DNA of 64,000 bases from Anaeramoeba flamelloides (Eukaryota; Metamonada; Anaeramoebidae), in assembly GCA_027625915.1 (NCBI GenBank), contig JANTQA010000057.1, positions 8,990,001-9,054,000 of the forward strand, read 5' to 3'. The position numbers and the translations under genes are program-made. Shown in pieces: positions 11,252 to 24,300 of the stretch (its first letter is position 1; each line of letters opens with the position of its first letter). Below the pieces are notes generated by a model. It saw only the letters and a list, made by a program, of their open reading frames with translations. It ran no database searches and was not told the origin of the DNA.

Positions 11252-11752
11252 ATGATCGTCTATGCGTTGCTGCTCCTCGTTTCATATTCAATTATTTTAG
11301 GGCTTTTATCAATTTCACTGGCCTCTAGTCTTTATTATTTTGCCAAAATGTCTGATGAGAACCCATCACGTGTAATCAAATTTTTGCGTGGTTTAATCTA
11401 CTTGGTTCTTGGTTTTTTAGCCCTGTTTCTTTTTTTTGAACCGATTTCAAACTTTTCGATCATTCTATCAATTACCACACATTTGATGTATTATTTTTTG
11501 ATTAACGATTTTCCTCTTGTAAACGTAAAGACACTAAAATTTCTTTTTACATGTATTATTGCATTCGTTTCAAATGTGGTGGCAATAAAGTCTGCATTTA
11601 GCACCGAATATAACCTCTGGCAGATCTTCGGAGTTTTGTTTTTTACAGAATGGCTCTGTCCTTTTATTATTTTTATTGCACTTCTTGCTGATGAAAACAT
11701 CATACCTACAACCTTTTTAAATTCCTTACCATATAAAAAATCAAAAAAATAG
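11252..11752 (+). CDS. TEX261: TEX261 / SVP26 family ER-Golgi membrane protein
   Basis: This family (yeast Svp26, animal TEX261) is a small multispanning protein of early secretory membranes that acts as a COPII cargo adaptor for certain membrane glycosyltransferases. The 166-residue single-exon protein (human 196) has four to five hydrophobic segments. The pattern ASSLYYFAKMSDENPSRVIKF matches human [21 protein letters not shown]. Also shared are FPLVNV-type and FFTEWLCPFIIFIALLADEN (human FCLWIIPFAFFVSLSAGEN), then P-T. The C-terminus is shorter than in animals but keeps a basic KKSKK tail, which could act as an ER-retrieval dilysine-like signal (inference). ATG at 11252 follows an AT-rich leader, and the gene stops at TAG. 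No intron is needed. Confidence 0.85.
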   Translation: MIVYALLLLVSYSIILGLLSISLASSLYYFAKMSDENPSRVIKFLRGLIYLVLGFLALFLFFEPISNFSIILSITTHLMYYFLINDFPLVNVKTLKFLFTCIIAFVSNVVAIKSAFSTEYNLWQIFGVLFFTEWLCPFIIFIALLADENIIPTTFLNSLPYKKSKK

Positions 11753-14049
11753 TTTGTTTTTTCTTTTTTGAATTTTCATAATAATTTATGAATGTTTGCT
11801 TTTCTTTCACGAAAAGAAGATCAAAAGTAAATTACTTTTTCGAAAACCAACTTATTTTAAAACAAATAAGATATTTAAATGAATATTCAATCCACTCTTT
11901 TTAAAAAAAATTAATAAATAAACATTTTAATTTTTTATTCGTTCTCTCAATGTTTTTCTTTGATTTCCTCGTTTTTCTTTTGGCTGACAAATACAAAACA
12001 AACCACTTTGTTTCCATTTTTTTTACTTTGGGTATATTCTTTAATCTGTGTAAATGGTAATTTCTTGAAAATGTAGGGATCTCAAGATTTGTTGATATTT
12101 GAATTTTAAATAGGAAAAAAAATCTTCATCTATTAATATTAAATAATAAATGGAAAAAATTTTCATTTGGATTTCTCCAAAAAATATTTAAATGGTAGAA
12201 TAAATTTTGAAACTATTTCGTCAACAAAATCTTGTTTGTATTTTGAATTTCCCTTTTTAGAGTTCGGGGCTTTTATAATTTATTTATATTCTTAGAATTT
12301 TTTTTTTTTAGAAAAGAGATAGCGATCAAAAAAATTAGTGTCCAGAGTATAAAACCCTTGAACCAAAAGAAAATACTTCATTTTTTTTCTTCTTGTTTCA
12401 ATAGAACATGTTACAAAATTCTATAATGGCTTTAAATCAAAAAAAAATGGTATAAATTTTATCTTTTTTTAATAAAAATAGTATGCAGATGATGTTAATA
12501 AAATTTTAATGACTTCATTTCAAATTTTATAACACTTCCTACATTTATAACACATCTATATGACATGAATAACATGTTATATCATTATTTTTTTATCAAG
12601 GCATGTTTATTATCTCAAATGGATAAGAGATGAATTTTTAATTCTTTGAGAAAATTCATTAAATTTAATTTAGCAATTTTGCAGTAAAATATATGGAATT
12701 CCTTACATCCCAGCTTTAATAATGATTATAATAATAGGAAAAAAAGTAATTTTTTTTTTAAAAGTAGAAATGATCATTTTAAAAAAAAAAGTATATAACC
12801 TGAATTTTCTTCAAGTCAATTTGAGTTTTGAAATATTTTTTATTTTTTATATTTTTTTTTATTGAGAGAAAGGAGTAATCAAAGAAAATTTATCAAATAA
12901 AAAAAGAGAAGAAGAAAAATAATTAAAATAAATATAAAAAATAATAATATCATTTTCATGACCAAATAGAAATCATCTGTTTCCTGAATACACATGAGGA
13001 GCAAAACCCCGATATAAAGCTTATCGATTATTGATAAAAATTCCACAATCCTTGATTAATAATTGGTATTCCATGACTCTCAGAGTGGGGGCACTAGGTA
13101 CCCGAATTTATATATTCTTTACTATTTTAATAATTATTTTTTTTCAATTTTTTATTATTATTTTTTCTTTTTTACCTTAAATTTTCTAACCATAAGAGCT
13201 TTGATAAAAAATTCCCAACAAGTGCAATAAATTTCATAATTTTGATTAGTCATGTTGAAGAGTTTCTGTTTATTTTTTCGAAGAATAACTTTTTCGTATA
13301 GTTTCTTATCTAGAATTTTTGACTATTTTTTTTTTTCCACTTGATTCTGATAAATTTATACATTCCACAATTCCAAATGAAGTGGTTTATATTTTCATAA
13401 TAATGAGTACAATAATCACATTTTTTACATTTTTCTTTTTTTTTAAAATGTGTTATATTCTGATTTATTTTTTAAATATTTTTTATTTTAAATTGAATTT
13501 CTGATAAAAATATAAAAAATAATAAATTCAAAATAAATAAAAAGAAAAACAAAAATTCGATAAATTCGAAAAGCTGAGAAAATCTATTTTGACAATGAAA
13601 TTGGATAAAATCTTCATAGAATTTGTTATATTTTACTGTAAATTATTTTTTTCTTTTAAAATCATATTTTTTGTTCTAATTTTTAGATGTTCAAGTTTGA
13701 CAAAGTCATTGAACCATTTTGATCCAACTTTGTTATAGAGAGTATTTTCGCATAGCACTAAATGTATAAATTCATAGTTTTTATTTTGAAAGAAAACTAT
13801 TATTCGCATAAATAAAAAAAAATATTAAAAAACAATTGATTTTTTATTTTAAATTTCAATTTATACAAAATTGACGACATTACAAAAAAAATGGTTCATA
13901 AAAACTTTTTCTAAAGAGTTAAATTTTGATTTAAAAATATTTGTTTTGAATTATTCAATTGAATAAAAAAAAAAAATACAGACAATTAAAAAGAGATAAC
14001 AACAAGAATAGTAATAAGAAGGCAAATAATAAAATAAAACTACAAATAT
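11753..14049. other. intergenic, holds a LINE relic
   Basis: Between TEX261 (+) and TMEM62 (-), which converge. I see no gene. A minus-strand LINE remnant lies at about 13180-13770. A slightly GC-richer patch at 12960-13110 has no recognisable identity. Confidence 0.5.
13180..13770 (-). mobile_element. LINE (non-LTR retrotransposon) 3' fragment, decayed
   Basis: On the minus strand, about 13765-13670 reads YNKVGSKWFNDFVKLEHL, then KIRTKNMILKEK. Around 13440-13320 it reads CKKCDYCTHYYENINHFIWNC. These correspond, in order, to STGWKGQEYLKIIRY and FCNLCKKYL...HFLWDCPFY of the better preserved LINE at 57775-58660. The C-x2-C...H-x4-C motif is the zinc-knuckle-like C-terminal domain of many LINE reverse transcriptases. 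The frame is broken and the reverse transcriptase core is absent, so this is a 5'-truncated dead copy. Confidence 0.6.
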
Positions 14050-16383
14050 TTAGTTTTCAATTTCAATCTCATCGTCTATCTCGTCATCTTTTGTATTATT
14101 GGAAACTTTTAAAATTTGATCTTCAAAATGTTTGTTATTATATTCTTCGAGATTATCCACCAATTCAATTGCCCCTGAAGAAGAATGTAGATCTTGGAAA
14201 AAATCCACATTCTCTAATAGCGAGCTATTATCAATTTTTTCCTCTGATTGGATCATCTTCTGGTTTTTCTTTTTGTGAGCAATTGAAATTAGCCAAATGT
14301 CGCGGACGATTACCCACAAAAAAGTTAGTATTAACACACTTGAATTCCAAATTAATGCAAAGGAGAAGATTATTGAATAAACCCCCAATGTGGATATTCT
14401 CCAATAGATCATCATGAATCCAATACTGATGAAAACCAAGGAAACCCAAAAAGAGGGAAGTCTAAAAAGACGGGTTCTGGGGTTGACTTCGTTATCTGCG
14501 GAGCTGCTGGGTATTTTTGAAAACAAATTTAAAATTGGAAACCAAATAAATGACAAAAAAACAACTGCGAAGAGGAGCAACGATGGGTGATAATGGGTCG
14601 TCCCATTGCAGTAGACGCCAAACAAAATCCAGGCAACGCCCCAATTACTGCTATTTGACTTTTCCGCGGAACTATTTTCCTTGCCGTCTTCAAACTTGCC
14701 ATTATCAGTGATCATTGGCGAGATCATTGCCGGTGAGAACAATAGGAACACCATGGAGACAAAAAATAAGAGCCATATTTTCTTTGAGAGCCTGGCATAT
14801 TTCCAAAAATTATATTTGAAATGGAATTTCACGATCTTTTGAAACCGCATCTGCTTGTAATTAGAATTTGATCTTAATTCCTTATCAAAAAATTTCCATT
14901 GTTGTGTTGTAAATTTGCTCATTTTAATAATTTTTGGCACAATTAATAAAAAAACAAAACAGAAGATCATTATGATCACAAACAGGGATACAGTTATTTG
15001 ATATATATTCAACCTTTGGTATATTTGCGGAATTGTAAAGCCCATGTTGGATTGCTTTCCATTCACCGAGAATGGTTGGCTTTTGATAATTTTTTCACCA
15101 GAGTTTAATGTCAAAATAATTTTAACCACACACCCGTCGGCCTTTTGGTAGGCAGTAGGATCCCACTCTTGCACCCAGAGCGGGTGATCGTTCGACACAC
15201 GAGAAAGTGCTTTCTTTGTTGCGCCTTCCTCTTTCCCTTCTTCAAATAGCTGGAACTCTACTGACTTGGTCCTGTGCGCATCGTCGCTGAGGTGGTCTTC
15301 AAAGATCAAGACTCGGAGGTACTCTGAATTGGAAATCCTCCAAAGTGGCTCCTTGCTTGAGAGGAATTTGGAGTCCGTTGGGTTTGTTACCAAAGCAATC
15401 GGCTTCTTGAGGTCTTCTAAGCGAAGATCAATAAAGGAAAAGATGTCGTTGTCAATGGCACAGATACGGAAATACCTCTGCCACGATAAATCGGCGACTT
15501 CGAGTTCCATCAGCCCCTTGCGCTTGCCAAATAATTCGGAATACATCCCGGGCTGGTGGTAGTGGCCGGTTAGGTATGCAAGAACTCTGTTCTCACGAAC
15601 GAGCTTGGAAAAGCTTTTTTTGGTGCTCGTCCTGATGTATGGGTTTTGAAACATAAAGGGATGGTGCCCAAACAAAATGGTGTGGTTCGATTTGATCCCA
15701 GCCAAATACGTTTCCAACGAATTTAATTCCTTTTCGCCGGGCAAACCAAAAACGCCAAAGGGCCTTGACACGCCAGGGTACTGGTTGAAATCGAGGGACA
15801 GAAAGACGTATTTGCCAAACTCAAAGTCAATTTCATATTTTTCGATCTTGGAGCGATCCGAATTGGAGAGGTATTCTTTTTGTTGGCTGTACTGGTAGTA
15901 GTAATTGTTAGACGAGTATTTGTTTGCGATCCCCCAATTGTCATGGTTTCCCTTGACGTCAAAAAATTTCATTGTCAAATTGCTTTCATGGATGATCCGA
16001 TGGTAGTCTTCCCATTCTCTTTTTTGCTGAACAACAATGCCACTGTCCTCGGCATGTGCTCCATTTGTAATGTCGCCCGTTGCGATGGCGCAACTTGCAT
16101 TTACTGTTTTTGCAAAGTTGACAAATTCTTTGAAATGCTTTAACCCGTTCGGATTGCTTTTCTCAGAAATATGTGTGTCGCTAACATGAAGAAACCAAAA
16201 AACCCGATCCGTCGTGTTATCTAAGCATCCCTTACAATTGCTCTCAGTGTATTCAACATCTAAATTCTCAAGATCAAACTGAGAAGGTATCTGGATGGTG
16301 AGAAATAAACATACAAAAAAATATATTATCGCGAGAACTGTACAAGAAAAATAATCACGTATAAATGATTTGTAGAACCTCAT
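14050..16383 (-). CDS. TMEM62: TMEM62-like membrane metallophosphoesterase
   Basis: A calcineurin-like metallophosphoesterase anchored in a membrane. TMEM62 proteins are known by domain only and their substrate is not established. Single exon, 777 residues (human TMEM62 643). A signal-anchor/TM lies at about 12-32, then the catalytic domain with all blocks: SDTH (68-71), GD (103-104), GNHD (145-148), GHH (239-241) and GHYH (273-276), giving a complete di-metal site. A beta-rich region follows (about 330-470), then about six TM helices from ~478 to ~720 and an acidic C-tail. Cysteines (C50, C53) and NxT/NxS sites near the N-terminus suit a luminal catalytic domain. ATG at 16383 begins MRFYKSFIRDYF; the gene stops at TAA. 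The 15100-16250 stretch is among the most GC-rich in the window, as expected for a conserved coding region rather than a sign of transfer. Confidence 0.88.
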   Translation of the reverse strand: MRFYKSFIRDYFSCTVLAIIYFFVCLFLTIQIPSQFDLENLDVEYTESNCKGCLDNTTDRVFWFLHVSDTHISEKSNPNGLKHFKEFVNFAKTVNASCAIATGDITNGAHAEDSGIVVQQKREWEDYHRIIHESNLTMKFFDVKGNHDNWGIANKYSSNNYYYQYSQQKEYLSNSDRSKIEKYEIDFEFGKYVFLSLDFNQYPGVSRPFGVFGLPGEKELNSLETYLAGIKSNHTILFGHHPFMFQNPYIRTSTKKSFSKLVRENRVLAYLTGHYHQPGMYSELFGKRKGLMELEVADLSWQRYFRICAIDNDIFSFIDLRLEDLKKPIALVTNPTDSKFLSSKEPLWRISNSEYLRVLIFEDHLSDDAHRTKSVEFQLFEEGKEEGATKKALSRVSNDHPLWVQEWDPTAYQKADGCVVKIILTLNSGEKIIKSQPFSVNGKQSNMGFTIPQIYQRLNIYQITVSLFVIIMIFCFVFLLIVPKIIKMSKFTTQQWKFFDKELRSNSNYKQMRFQKIVKFHFKYNFWKYARLSKKIWLLFFVSMVFLLFSPAMISPMITDNGKFEDGKENSSAEKSNSSNWGVAWILFGVYCNGTTHYHPSLLLFAVVFLSFIWFPILNLFSKIPSSSADNEVNPRTRLFRLPSFWVSLVFISIGFMMIYWRISTLGVYSIIFSFALIWNSSVLILTFLWVIVRDIWLISIAHKKKNQKMIQSEEKIDNSSLLENVDFFQDLHSSSGAIELVDNLEEYNNKHFEDQILKVSNNTKDDEIDDEIEIEN

Positions 16384-17543
16384 TGGTTATTCTTTTTGAG
16401 TTAGGGTGTTAATTTGTTTTGATTTGGTTTGGAATTTATTTTTGTAAAAAGTTTAAGAAGAGAATTTGGCTTGTTGTTTTGTTTGAAAAAATGAGTTTTT
16501 TTATACTAAATATTGGGAAATTACAAATGTGAATGAATTTTTAAACCAAGCTCGACACTTTTTTTGTTCTTTGTGAATTGGAAAGATATTCCAAAACATG
16601 ATAATTTTATTTGTGAAAATTGCCTTCATAATTACAACATTGGAAGTTTTTTGTTTTTTATCACAAACTCTCCAATGGTTCTTCAAATCCCCATTCTGAA
16701 TAACGATTTTGAATATTGTTTAATATTCAAATAATGCCAAAAACAATTTTTTTTAATTTTTTTTTCTTTTGATTTTTCCCAAGTTTTTATTTTGAGATCA
16801 CACCAAAAAAGGTCGGATGTAAATTATTCAAATGATCCCAACAAAATAATTAAATACACATCAATGAATTTGATATCCTTAAACTGAGGCTTTTCAATAA
16901 ATAGGATTACATTTCTATTGTTGATATTAGAATAATAAAAGGGGAAGAATTTTCACTTCATTTTTTATTTTACCATCTTTTTTAAAAAAGAGTTTGTAAA
17001 GAAGTACATTGCAATTTTGGGTTTCTAGAATTTTTTGGTACTTTTTTTAATGTTTTTCAGGTTGAACCAAGAATCTTAAATCAATATAGATTAGATAATT
17101 TACAATAAGAGAATAAACTGAAATTTATTACTTTTTGTGACAATGTTTTGATTTTGAGAATTTTGTGTAGTTTTCAGAACTAAAGCGTTTCTATTTTTTA
17201 TTAGAAAATTTTAAATTGATTATAAATACTCATTATTCTATATATATATATTTAAATTGGCATTCTTAAAATTAGATACTTTTTTTATAATTTTTTGTAT
17301 GGATTATTTTATTGTTTCCAAGAAATTGTTAAATGATATATGAGAGGTTTTAAAAAACAAAAAATATATTTTTTAATTTTGTAAAATATTATTTCAATTC
17401 ATTTCTTTTTTTTATGGTTTGAAAAAATTGTCTGTTAGTTATTTTAAAATAATAAAAATCCAATTAAAAATATCTGGTAGTTAAAACTATTATGATTAAA
17501 TATAAATTCATTTTATTTTTGTTTGGATTAACACGAATTAAAC

Positions 17544-18241
17544 TCATTTTCAAACAAAAGGGTACACCTTTCAAATCATCAATATTATTTAATTTGGTTG
17601 TTAATAAGATAATTACTTATAGGTGATTTTCCTTTTAATAAATTCATTTTTTCATTTATTTTTTTTTTTAATTTTTGGATATTGAACAGTTGGAAAATGA
17701 AAAAAACAAGATAAGAAGAAAAAAATTTGGAAATAATCCACCAGTATAAAAATGGAAACAGTTTATTTTTGATTTCGAAAGAGCTAGATATAAGAATTAA
17801 GAAAGACCATTATTGGATTGATGTATGGAACAAAGAAAAAAGAAAATAAAAAAAAAACTAATCCCAGCAAAATACCAGATGAGTTGTGGCTTTATATCGA
17901 AAATAAGGCTTTACAGAACAAAATTTTATTGTGTAAACAGTTATTAATAAAATGTAGAGAACTTTTTCTCAATTCACCTTGTTCAAAGGTTTTTAATGGT
18001 TTTATAATTTTTTCCCTTTACAATTTACAAAACTAGATTTCTGATTTCAAGAAAAAGGGCTTATCAATTTCGAAATATACAATTTTAATTTTTATTGTTT
18101 TTTTTAATGAGTTATAAATATCCATTTGAGTCTTTTTTAGGTTTTAAAAAGTTTCTTAGATTTTAGAATGATAGTACAATTAATTTGATTCAATTATAAA
18201 TAATTCTTGAAATTTTATGTATCATTTTCTTTGAAAAAGGG
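17544..18241 (+). mobile_element. family B Tc1/mariner-like deletion derivative, copy 1
   Basis: About 700 bp, parallel to the copy at 29603-30502. The ends are inverted: left TTTTCAAACAAAAGGGTACA; right, read in reverse, CTTTTTCAAAGAAAATGATAC. A frame around 17780-18030 reads LDIRIKKDHYWIDVW, then NPSKIPDELWLYIENKALQNK and NSPCSKVFNGF. This has the layout of a transposase N-terminal helix-turn-helix region. No catalytic DDE half is present. It is non-autonomous and decayed, and keeps the uninterrupted sequence at the site where copy 2 received a MITE. Confidence 0.6.
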
Positions 18242-18427
18242 TTTAATTAAACAATTCAAAAAATATTTTAATTTTTCTATTAAATAAATAATTGTCAATT
18301 ATCTATTACCCATTAATAGGGCAATAATTAATCAATTTTTAGAATTTTTTTAAATGATAAAATTTTAATATTTACTTTAATTATCTCTATTTTCTATGAT
18401 TTTATTTTTGAAAAAACTTCATAACAT

Positions 18428-18600
18428 AAACTAAAATTCCAAAATTTTTCAGACAATAAAATAGTTAAAAGAATCATAATAATACAAAATCATTGAAATT
18501 TGAAATAATTTTGCTTTTTTTAAAATATGAAAAACATTTTTTCAAAATGTTAAAGTTTTTTTTTTTTCATTTGTTTTTGATGAATAGCGGAGCCCCTTAC
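18428..18600 (+). repeat. family A repeat, left part only
   Basis: Starts ACTAAAATTCCAAAATTTTT and follows the family A order (AATAGTTAAAAGAAT, ATTTGAAATAATTTTG, AAATATGAAAAAC) closely to the copy at 47006-47533. The similarity ends near 18600, so it is a truncated copy. Confidence 0.5.
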
Positions 18601-19396
18601 AGTATATCCTAATTTTTCCAAACGTTTTGCATTTCGGTATAAGTTAAATTCTTCAAAACATAAAAATTCAAATCAAATAAGTTGAACAAATTAAAGATTT
18701 TTCACAGATAAAAAGCTAATTTGTAATTTTTTTTTTTTTATTAAAAAAAAAAAAAAAAAAATGAGTTAATCCAGAAAAATCAATGCAAATAAAAAAGGAA
18801 TAATCCAAATAGAGAAAATAATCAAGATAATATAAAATCATAATAAAATTATTTTTTTTAATATGGGGCTATACATTTCAAATAGTATTATTCAAATTCC
18901 TAAAAATAATGAATCAAACTTTTTTAAACATTGCTTTCACAATAGTATTATTAATAATTTTTTATATTTTTTTGATTTTTTCAAAAATAAGTAAATTATT
19001 TTCACATACTTTTTAAAAAACTTTTTATCATAAAAAAAAAAAAATAAAATTTATTTTTTTAAAAGATGTTATGGGTATGGTATTTAATTATTTTTTTGAG
19101 TTTTAAAATAAAATTATAATAAAAATTAAAATTTAGATTAATTTTAAAAAAAAACAAAAAAATGTTAGTTTTTAAAATGATAATAATTCTTAAATTATTT
19201 TCGTTATCATTAATTATTTTGATTAAAGATAAGAAAATAAAACACACTAAAAAAAAAAATAAAAAATAAAGAAAGAAATAATAATAATAATTAAATTATA
19301 ATTCTTCGTTAAACATTCTCAATGATAAATAGTAGTGGTGGTATTATTAATCAAATAATAATAACTTTAATGTATAATTGAGAGAATATTTAAAAA

Positions 19397-21288
19397 TTAA
19401 AAATTTTCTATATCCATTATATTCTTTTTTCTTGAAAGTATTCTTTCTTTGTGTTCCTTTTCCAGCTGTAATCTCAATGGCTTTAAAAAATCATTAACAA
19501 ACATATCTACATATTTTTTCAAATTGGTCGAATTATAATTTAAATTCTGATTCTTTTTTGAATTATTCAAGTCGTTTACAACCCCAATTAAAGTGGGTAC
19601 ACATTTGGGGTCTGTGGGGTCAAAATCGTCACACTCCTTGGGGTTTATTGGGATACAGATTTTTTTATTTTCTGTGCCTGTGTGAACAGAAAATGGTGAT
19701 TTCAGCAAATGGTTAAGTTTTTTACTTACTCCGATATCTAGTCTGGGATAAATTGTTGTAAATATGATCACCTGGAGAATTTTTGTATAATTATCGTTTC
19801 TGTTATAGAAATTTGATTTTTTTTTTGAATTCTGTTGTTCGTATTCCAGCTCTTCTTTTAAGATATTCCATCGGGACTTTTCTTCATTTTGGCTTGTCCA
19901 TCTTTTTTGAATACGATCGCGTAATTCAGAATTCCTAATAAGCACGAGAACATTGTTTGAGAATTTGTTTAAAAACGATCGTTTGTTTTGGTCTTGATCT
20001 CCAAAGAAATCCTGATCGACAACCAGATCCTCAAAATAGTCAACTAAGATTTCGTTATAAACCTTTTTGATCACAGGGTTCATTGGATGGCGGAGATCCA
20101 CCCAGCCACTTTTAGTGACTTCAATGTTAATAAAACTTGCCAATGCCGCCCGGCTTTTCTCGCTTAGCCTTCTTGCCCTCGTGTCACACACCCAACAATG
20201 AACGCCCCTTCGCCCGGAATAAACCCAGAGTAAATGCTGGAACCCAAAGCTCCTTCTTAAAATGAAATCAAGAACCTTGATTGCAACAGTCATTAGTGTC
20301 CAACATTTGGTACATATTTTGGCTCCTTCACAACACGTCCTAACTGGATCGTAATCAGTTAAATCAATATCAAAGACCAGTTCTCTTTCGACTGGTGTAA
20401 AAACAGAGACTAAGTGTTTGTCTCGTGGCTGTTTTTTGTTTTTATTGTTTGTTTTTTGTTGGTTTTGTTTGGTGTTGTTTTTGTTGATTTTTTGTTTGGT
20501 TTTGTTATTAAATTTTTATCGATATCAAAAAGATTTCAAGTGAAATTGTAAAAAGAAATAAGCGAAAACGAGATAAAAGATTGGCTTTACAATTGTATTA
20601 TAAAGTGGTCCAACATGAATTTTGAATGGATGATTTTGAATTAACTGGTTTTGGAGATCTTTGGGTGAAGAATAAGAAAGGTGTCTTCGGAATTTTAATG
20701 TATCAAATGCAAATTCTCTTCTTGAAAAATAGTTTCTTTTTGTAAGAACTTAAGGAATTGGAAATTTGAAAAGAGGTTATTTTTAACAAGAATTTAGTTA
20801 TTTGATTTGGGAAATGGGTTTTGTTTGTTTTGATGTTTTGGAGGGATTTGAGTTGATTTCAGAATTATTTACAAAAATAAGTAGAAAAGTATTTTTTATT
20901 TTTAATTTTTAACGGTAAGAAAAGAAATTGCTTTTAACTGAGAGAAAGAGAATCAAAGAACAAAAAAAAAAAAAAAGAAAAGGATTTAGAACTTACAGTC
21001 ATCTATTGACAACCAATCATACATTTCCTTGACTGGGAAAATGTGTTCTATTGTTAAATAAAATACAATTAATAAAATTATTCGATCAGTTAGTTACACT
21101 TTAAATAATATTAAAGCACTATGAAAATTTATCAAGAAAACAAAATAAAAAAAATATTGAGTTGTACGATAATAAAGTTTAAGCATTGTGTCCAAAGGAA
21201 GATCAGAAAAAGTTTCATTGGTTGTTTTTATTTGGTTTTTTGTTGTTTCGTTTCCTCTTAACTTTTTTTTGGTTTGTTCTTCTGACAT
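19397..21288 (-). CDS. PRIM1: DNA primase small (catalytic) subunit
   Basis: Catalytic subunit of DNA polymerase alpha-primase, which makes RNA primers for nuclear replication. Exons on the minus strand are 21288-21168, 21047-20997, 20748-20591 and 20428-19397; introns of 120, 248 and 162 bp have phases that join cleanly. The protein is 453 residues (human 420). Exon 1 ends DTMLKLYY, exon 2 starts HIFPVKEMYDWL (human LFPYSQYYRWL), and exon 3 has NYFSRREFAFDTLKF (human NYFQHREFSFTLKDD). Exon 4 has the catalytic pair in ELVFDIDLTDYD, zinc ligands CC...CTKC, then LLWVYSGRRGVHCWVCD and NHLLKSPFSVH. FDPTDPKCVPT near the C-terminus includes the third metal-site Asp region. ATG at 21288 begins MSEEQTKKK. 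All catalytic residues I can check are present. Confidence 0.93.
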
Positions 21289-21312
21289 TTTAAATAATTC
21301 GAACTTTTTCAA

Positions 21313-24300
21313 AAACTAAATGTAAAAAAATGAATTCCAAAAAATCTGAAACTAATGAAAATTGAACATTAATTTCATATATTTCAACTATTTCAGGGTT
21401 ACCAAAACCCGAGTTTAACTGTAATATTCTAGGTTTTGTTATCTTTTTATCAAATTGACTGAAATAAAGTATTTTAATATAAATTCTACAAAAAGTAAAT
21501 TGATTTAAGAACTACGTTGGCAATTGATCAATTTTTCTCAACACCATTTGAACCAATATCATTTAAAACACAGAGTAATGATCTTTAAAATATTCTCCAA
21601 TTTGGATCAAAAAATCATTTTTCGTCATTTTTTTTATGAAAAATGAAAAAGAAAATTTGAGATAGGTACTATCGAACACCCTTGTTAAGGATGGTAAAAA
21701 TGAAAAAGAAAAACACACCGTGGTTTCCTTACAGAAAAAATTAAGATCATTTCAAACTTTCTCAATAAACAACTTTTACTTTTAACGATCTGAATTCTCT
21801 ATTATTTTTGAATGTTGGGTTACTTGTTTTGTTCTAGTAATTCGTAAACCAGATTAATTCACAACAAAGGGGTTGAGTTTTTCTCTTGTTTTTTGTTTGG
21901 TTTTTGTTGTTTTTCCTTGAATAAATCTCCCAAACATGACTAAGAGGAGGGTGTCTCCTTGAATTGTTTGTGGAACAACATGATCCATAACAACACACTT
22001 CTTGTTTTTTGTGCTTTTTTGATAAAAATTTTCTTTGTTTGGATCGTTTCTCTCAAAACACAATTTGTTGAGTCCACGAAAATTGAGTTGAGGTTGAGTG
22101 TATGAGGTTTGGTGGAATTTTGCATTTGAGGATCTTTTTAAAAATTAAGTTTGGGAAAATTAGTCAGTTTTATGTTTTTAAAAATTAAATTATTGTTTCA
22201 GTTGAAGAAAAATGATCTTTCGATTTTTGGAATTGTGGATTTTAGTGGATTCAATACAATACCAAACAAATTATAGTGGGCATTAATCAAAAAAGGTCAT
22301 TGTTGTAAAACAACAGACAATAGTTCATCAAAATTTTCAATTTTCTCCATTTTGACCTTTTAGGTGAAAGTGGCAAACCTTCTCATCTTCTCTCACAATT
22401 CAAAAATAAACCAAAGAAACCCCCAAACCTTGTCTCCAGGTTTTCAACTTTCACCTAAATAGAAATTTTCTCCAAAAGCTGTTTTTTCGCAACAATCTTT
22501 GTTATTTTGAGATACGAGGAGAGCAAAATTTATTTCAAAAATGACATTCTTTAGCACTTAGATCTTGCTGAATAAATAATTGTGAGATTTGCCAACCCTC
22601 ATAATCCTCTTGTATCACACACGCCCCCAATTTTCAATTGCAAACGTAGTTCTTAAAGACACCAAACATTCAATAATAGCATGAAACACAAAAACACAAT
22701 TGAAAGCTTTTAAAATAAAACACTTTCATTATAATTAAAAATTTAAAGTGATTTTTTATTGTCATATTAATTTCAAACTATTTAATATAAGATATTTTTT
22801 ATTTTCCGATTTTTGTTGTGTTTGTAATTTATCATATCGAGAAAAAAAGTGAATTTGGGAAAAAAAGTTCAACACAATTTTTAATTGGGAACCTTTTCAA
22901 AAAACAACAAGTAAAAATAATAAATTAAATTCACAAAATAATTCACTTTGTCGTAAATTTCATCATAAATTGGATAATTTTTTTTTTATTTTATTTTGGG
23001 AAGAAAAACAAAATATTTTTAGTGTATAGAACTGAATATTAAAATAATAATTTTTTTATTATAATAGATAACTTCAATTTATAAAAATATTTATTTTCAA
23101 AATTTGATTTTTAACCGGTTAATGATTTTGAAATGGAGTTTATTATTACCAATCAAACCAACTCATAAAATATAACTACCTTTTTATCAGAAACCAATCA
23201 GTTGTTTGGAGATCTCTAAAAATACTTAATTTATTTTATCAAGGAAGAAGTCTGAATTACACTTTAAGTGTCCCTAGACTTAAATCTCCTTTCAGAAATT
23301 TAATAGCAAAACCTAATATTTCACAATTATTAATAAACAAAAAAAAATATAAAACTATCAAAACATCAGTTTAAATTTATTTTATTCAAATTTAATTTCT
23401 TTGAATTTGTTTATAAATATCAATCTATCATTTTTATCGGAAAGAATTACACATAAAAAGTGATCAATATTTTCCATTATTTCTTTATGTTCTTATTTTA
23501 AATATAAATGTCAAAATATGTGTGAATTTGTTTTTATTCCATATTAATATCTATTTAAGCATTTAGTAAATGACTTGAATTTTAGAATTGTTGAGTTTGA
23601 TGGATAAATGTTTATTTTTGAATTTTAAATAAATAATTTTGATTTTTTAAAATATTCCGGTGGTGTGTCTGGGAGCACCAGTAAGTGCTTAGCTTTTCCA
23701 TAATTCAAAGTAATTAAGAAATAAAAGTAAATATTTTACATAATTCTTTGAAATTCTGGAAAAAAGTGTTTGGCTTTTTAGTAATTTGAGAAATAAACCA
23801 AAAATTTTCGAGATTATCTTTTCTTTTCTAAAATTCAAAAAACTCTAAGTACCTCCATTACAAAATTTAAATCAATCGATTAATATTAACGATTTTAATC
23901 CATTATTTTTGATTTTGGGAAATTTAAAGGTAGTTTTCTTGAATTTTTCTGATTTATTTGTAAAATCAATAGATTTTACAATTAAACAGAAAACTCAAAA
24001 AAACTACCAGAAAGTTTCTACGGTTTTTTTATTTGAGAAATAAAAAAAAAAAAACTAATCAAAAGCCCATCTTATAGAGTTCAAAATTTAATTATAATTA
24101 TAAAAGGCTTTAAATTATCAGAATTTCAATTACTAGTATTTTTAATTCTTTAATTAAATTTTATAAATTTTTTTAGTTAAGATAATAATCATTCTTTTGA
24201 TTTTTATAATCATAATTTACAAGTTAATCTTGATTTGAAAGAAAATCTAGAAATAGTTACTTTTAGATGTTTAAAATATTAATTTTTTACTAATATATTA

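Larger units (their letters stand above)
16384..19396. other. intergenic, holds family B and partial family A repeats
   Basis: Space between TMEM62 and PRIM1, both minus strand. I see no gene. It carries a family B element (17544-18241) and the left third of a family A element (18428-18600). The remainder is AT-rich with no structure I can support. Confidence 0.55.

Noticed and set aside
15100-16250. GC-richer TMEM62 segment as horizontally acquired
   Set aside because: Conserved exons of PRIM1 and SUCLG1 show the same rise in GC. It reflects coding constraint rather than foreign origin.
21854-22125. Two overlapping minus-strand frames as a small gene or first exon of PRIM1
   Set aside because: PRIM1 is complete from the ATG at 21288. 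These frames have no homology and unnatural composition.
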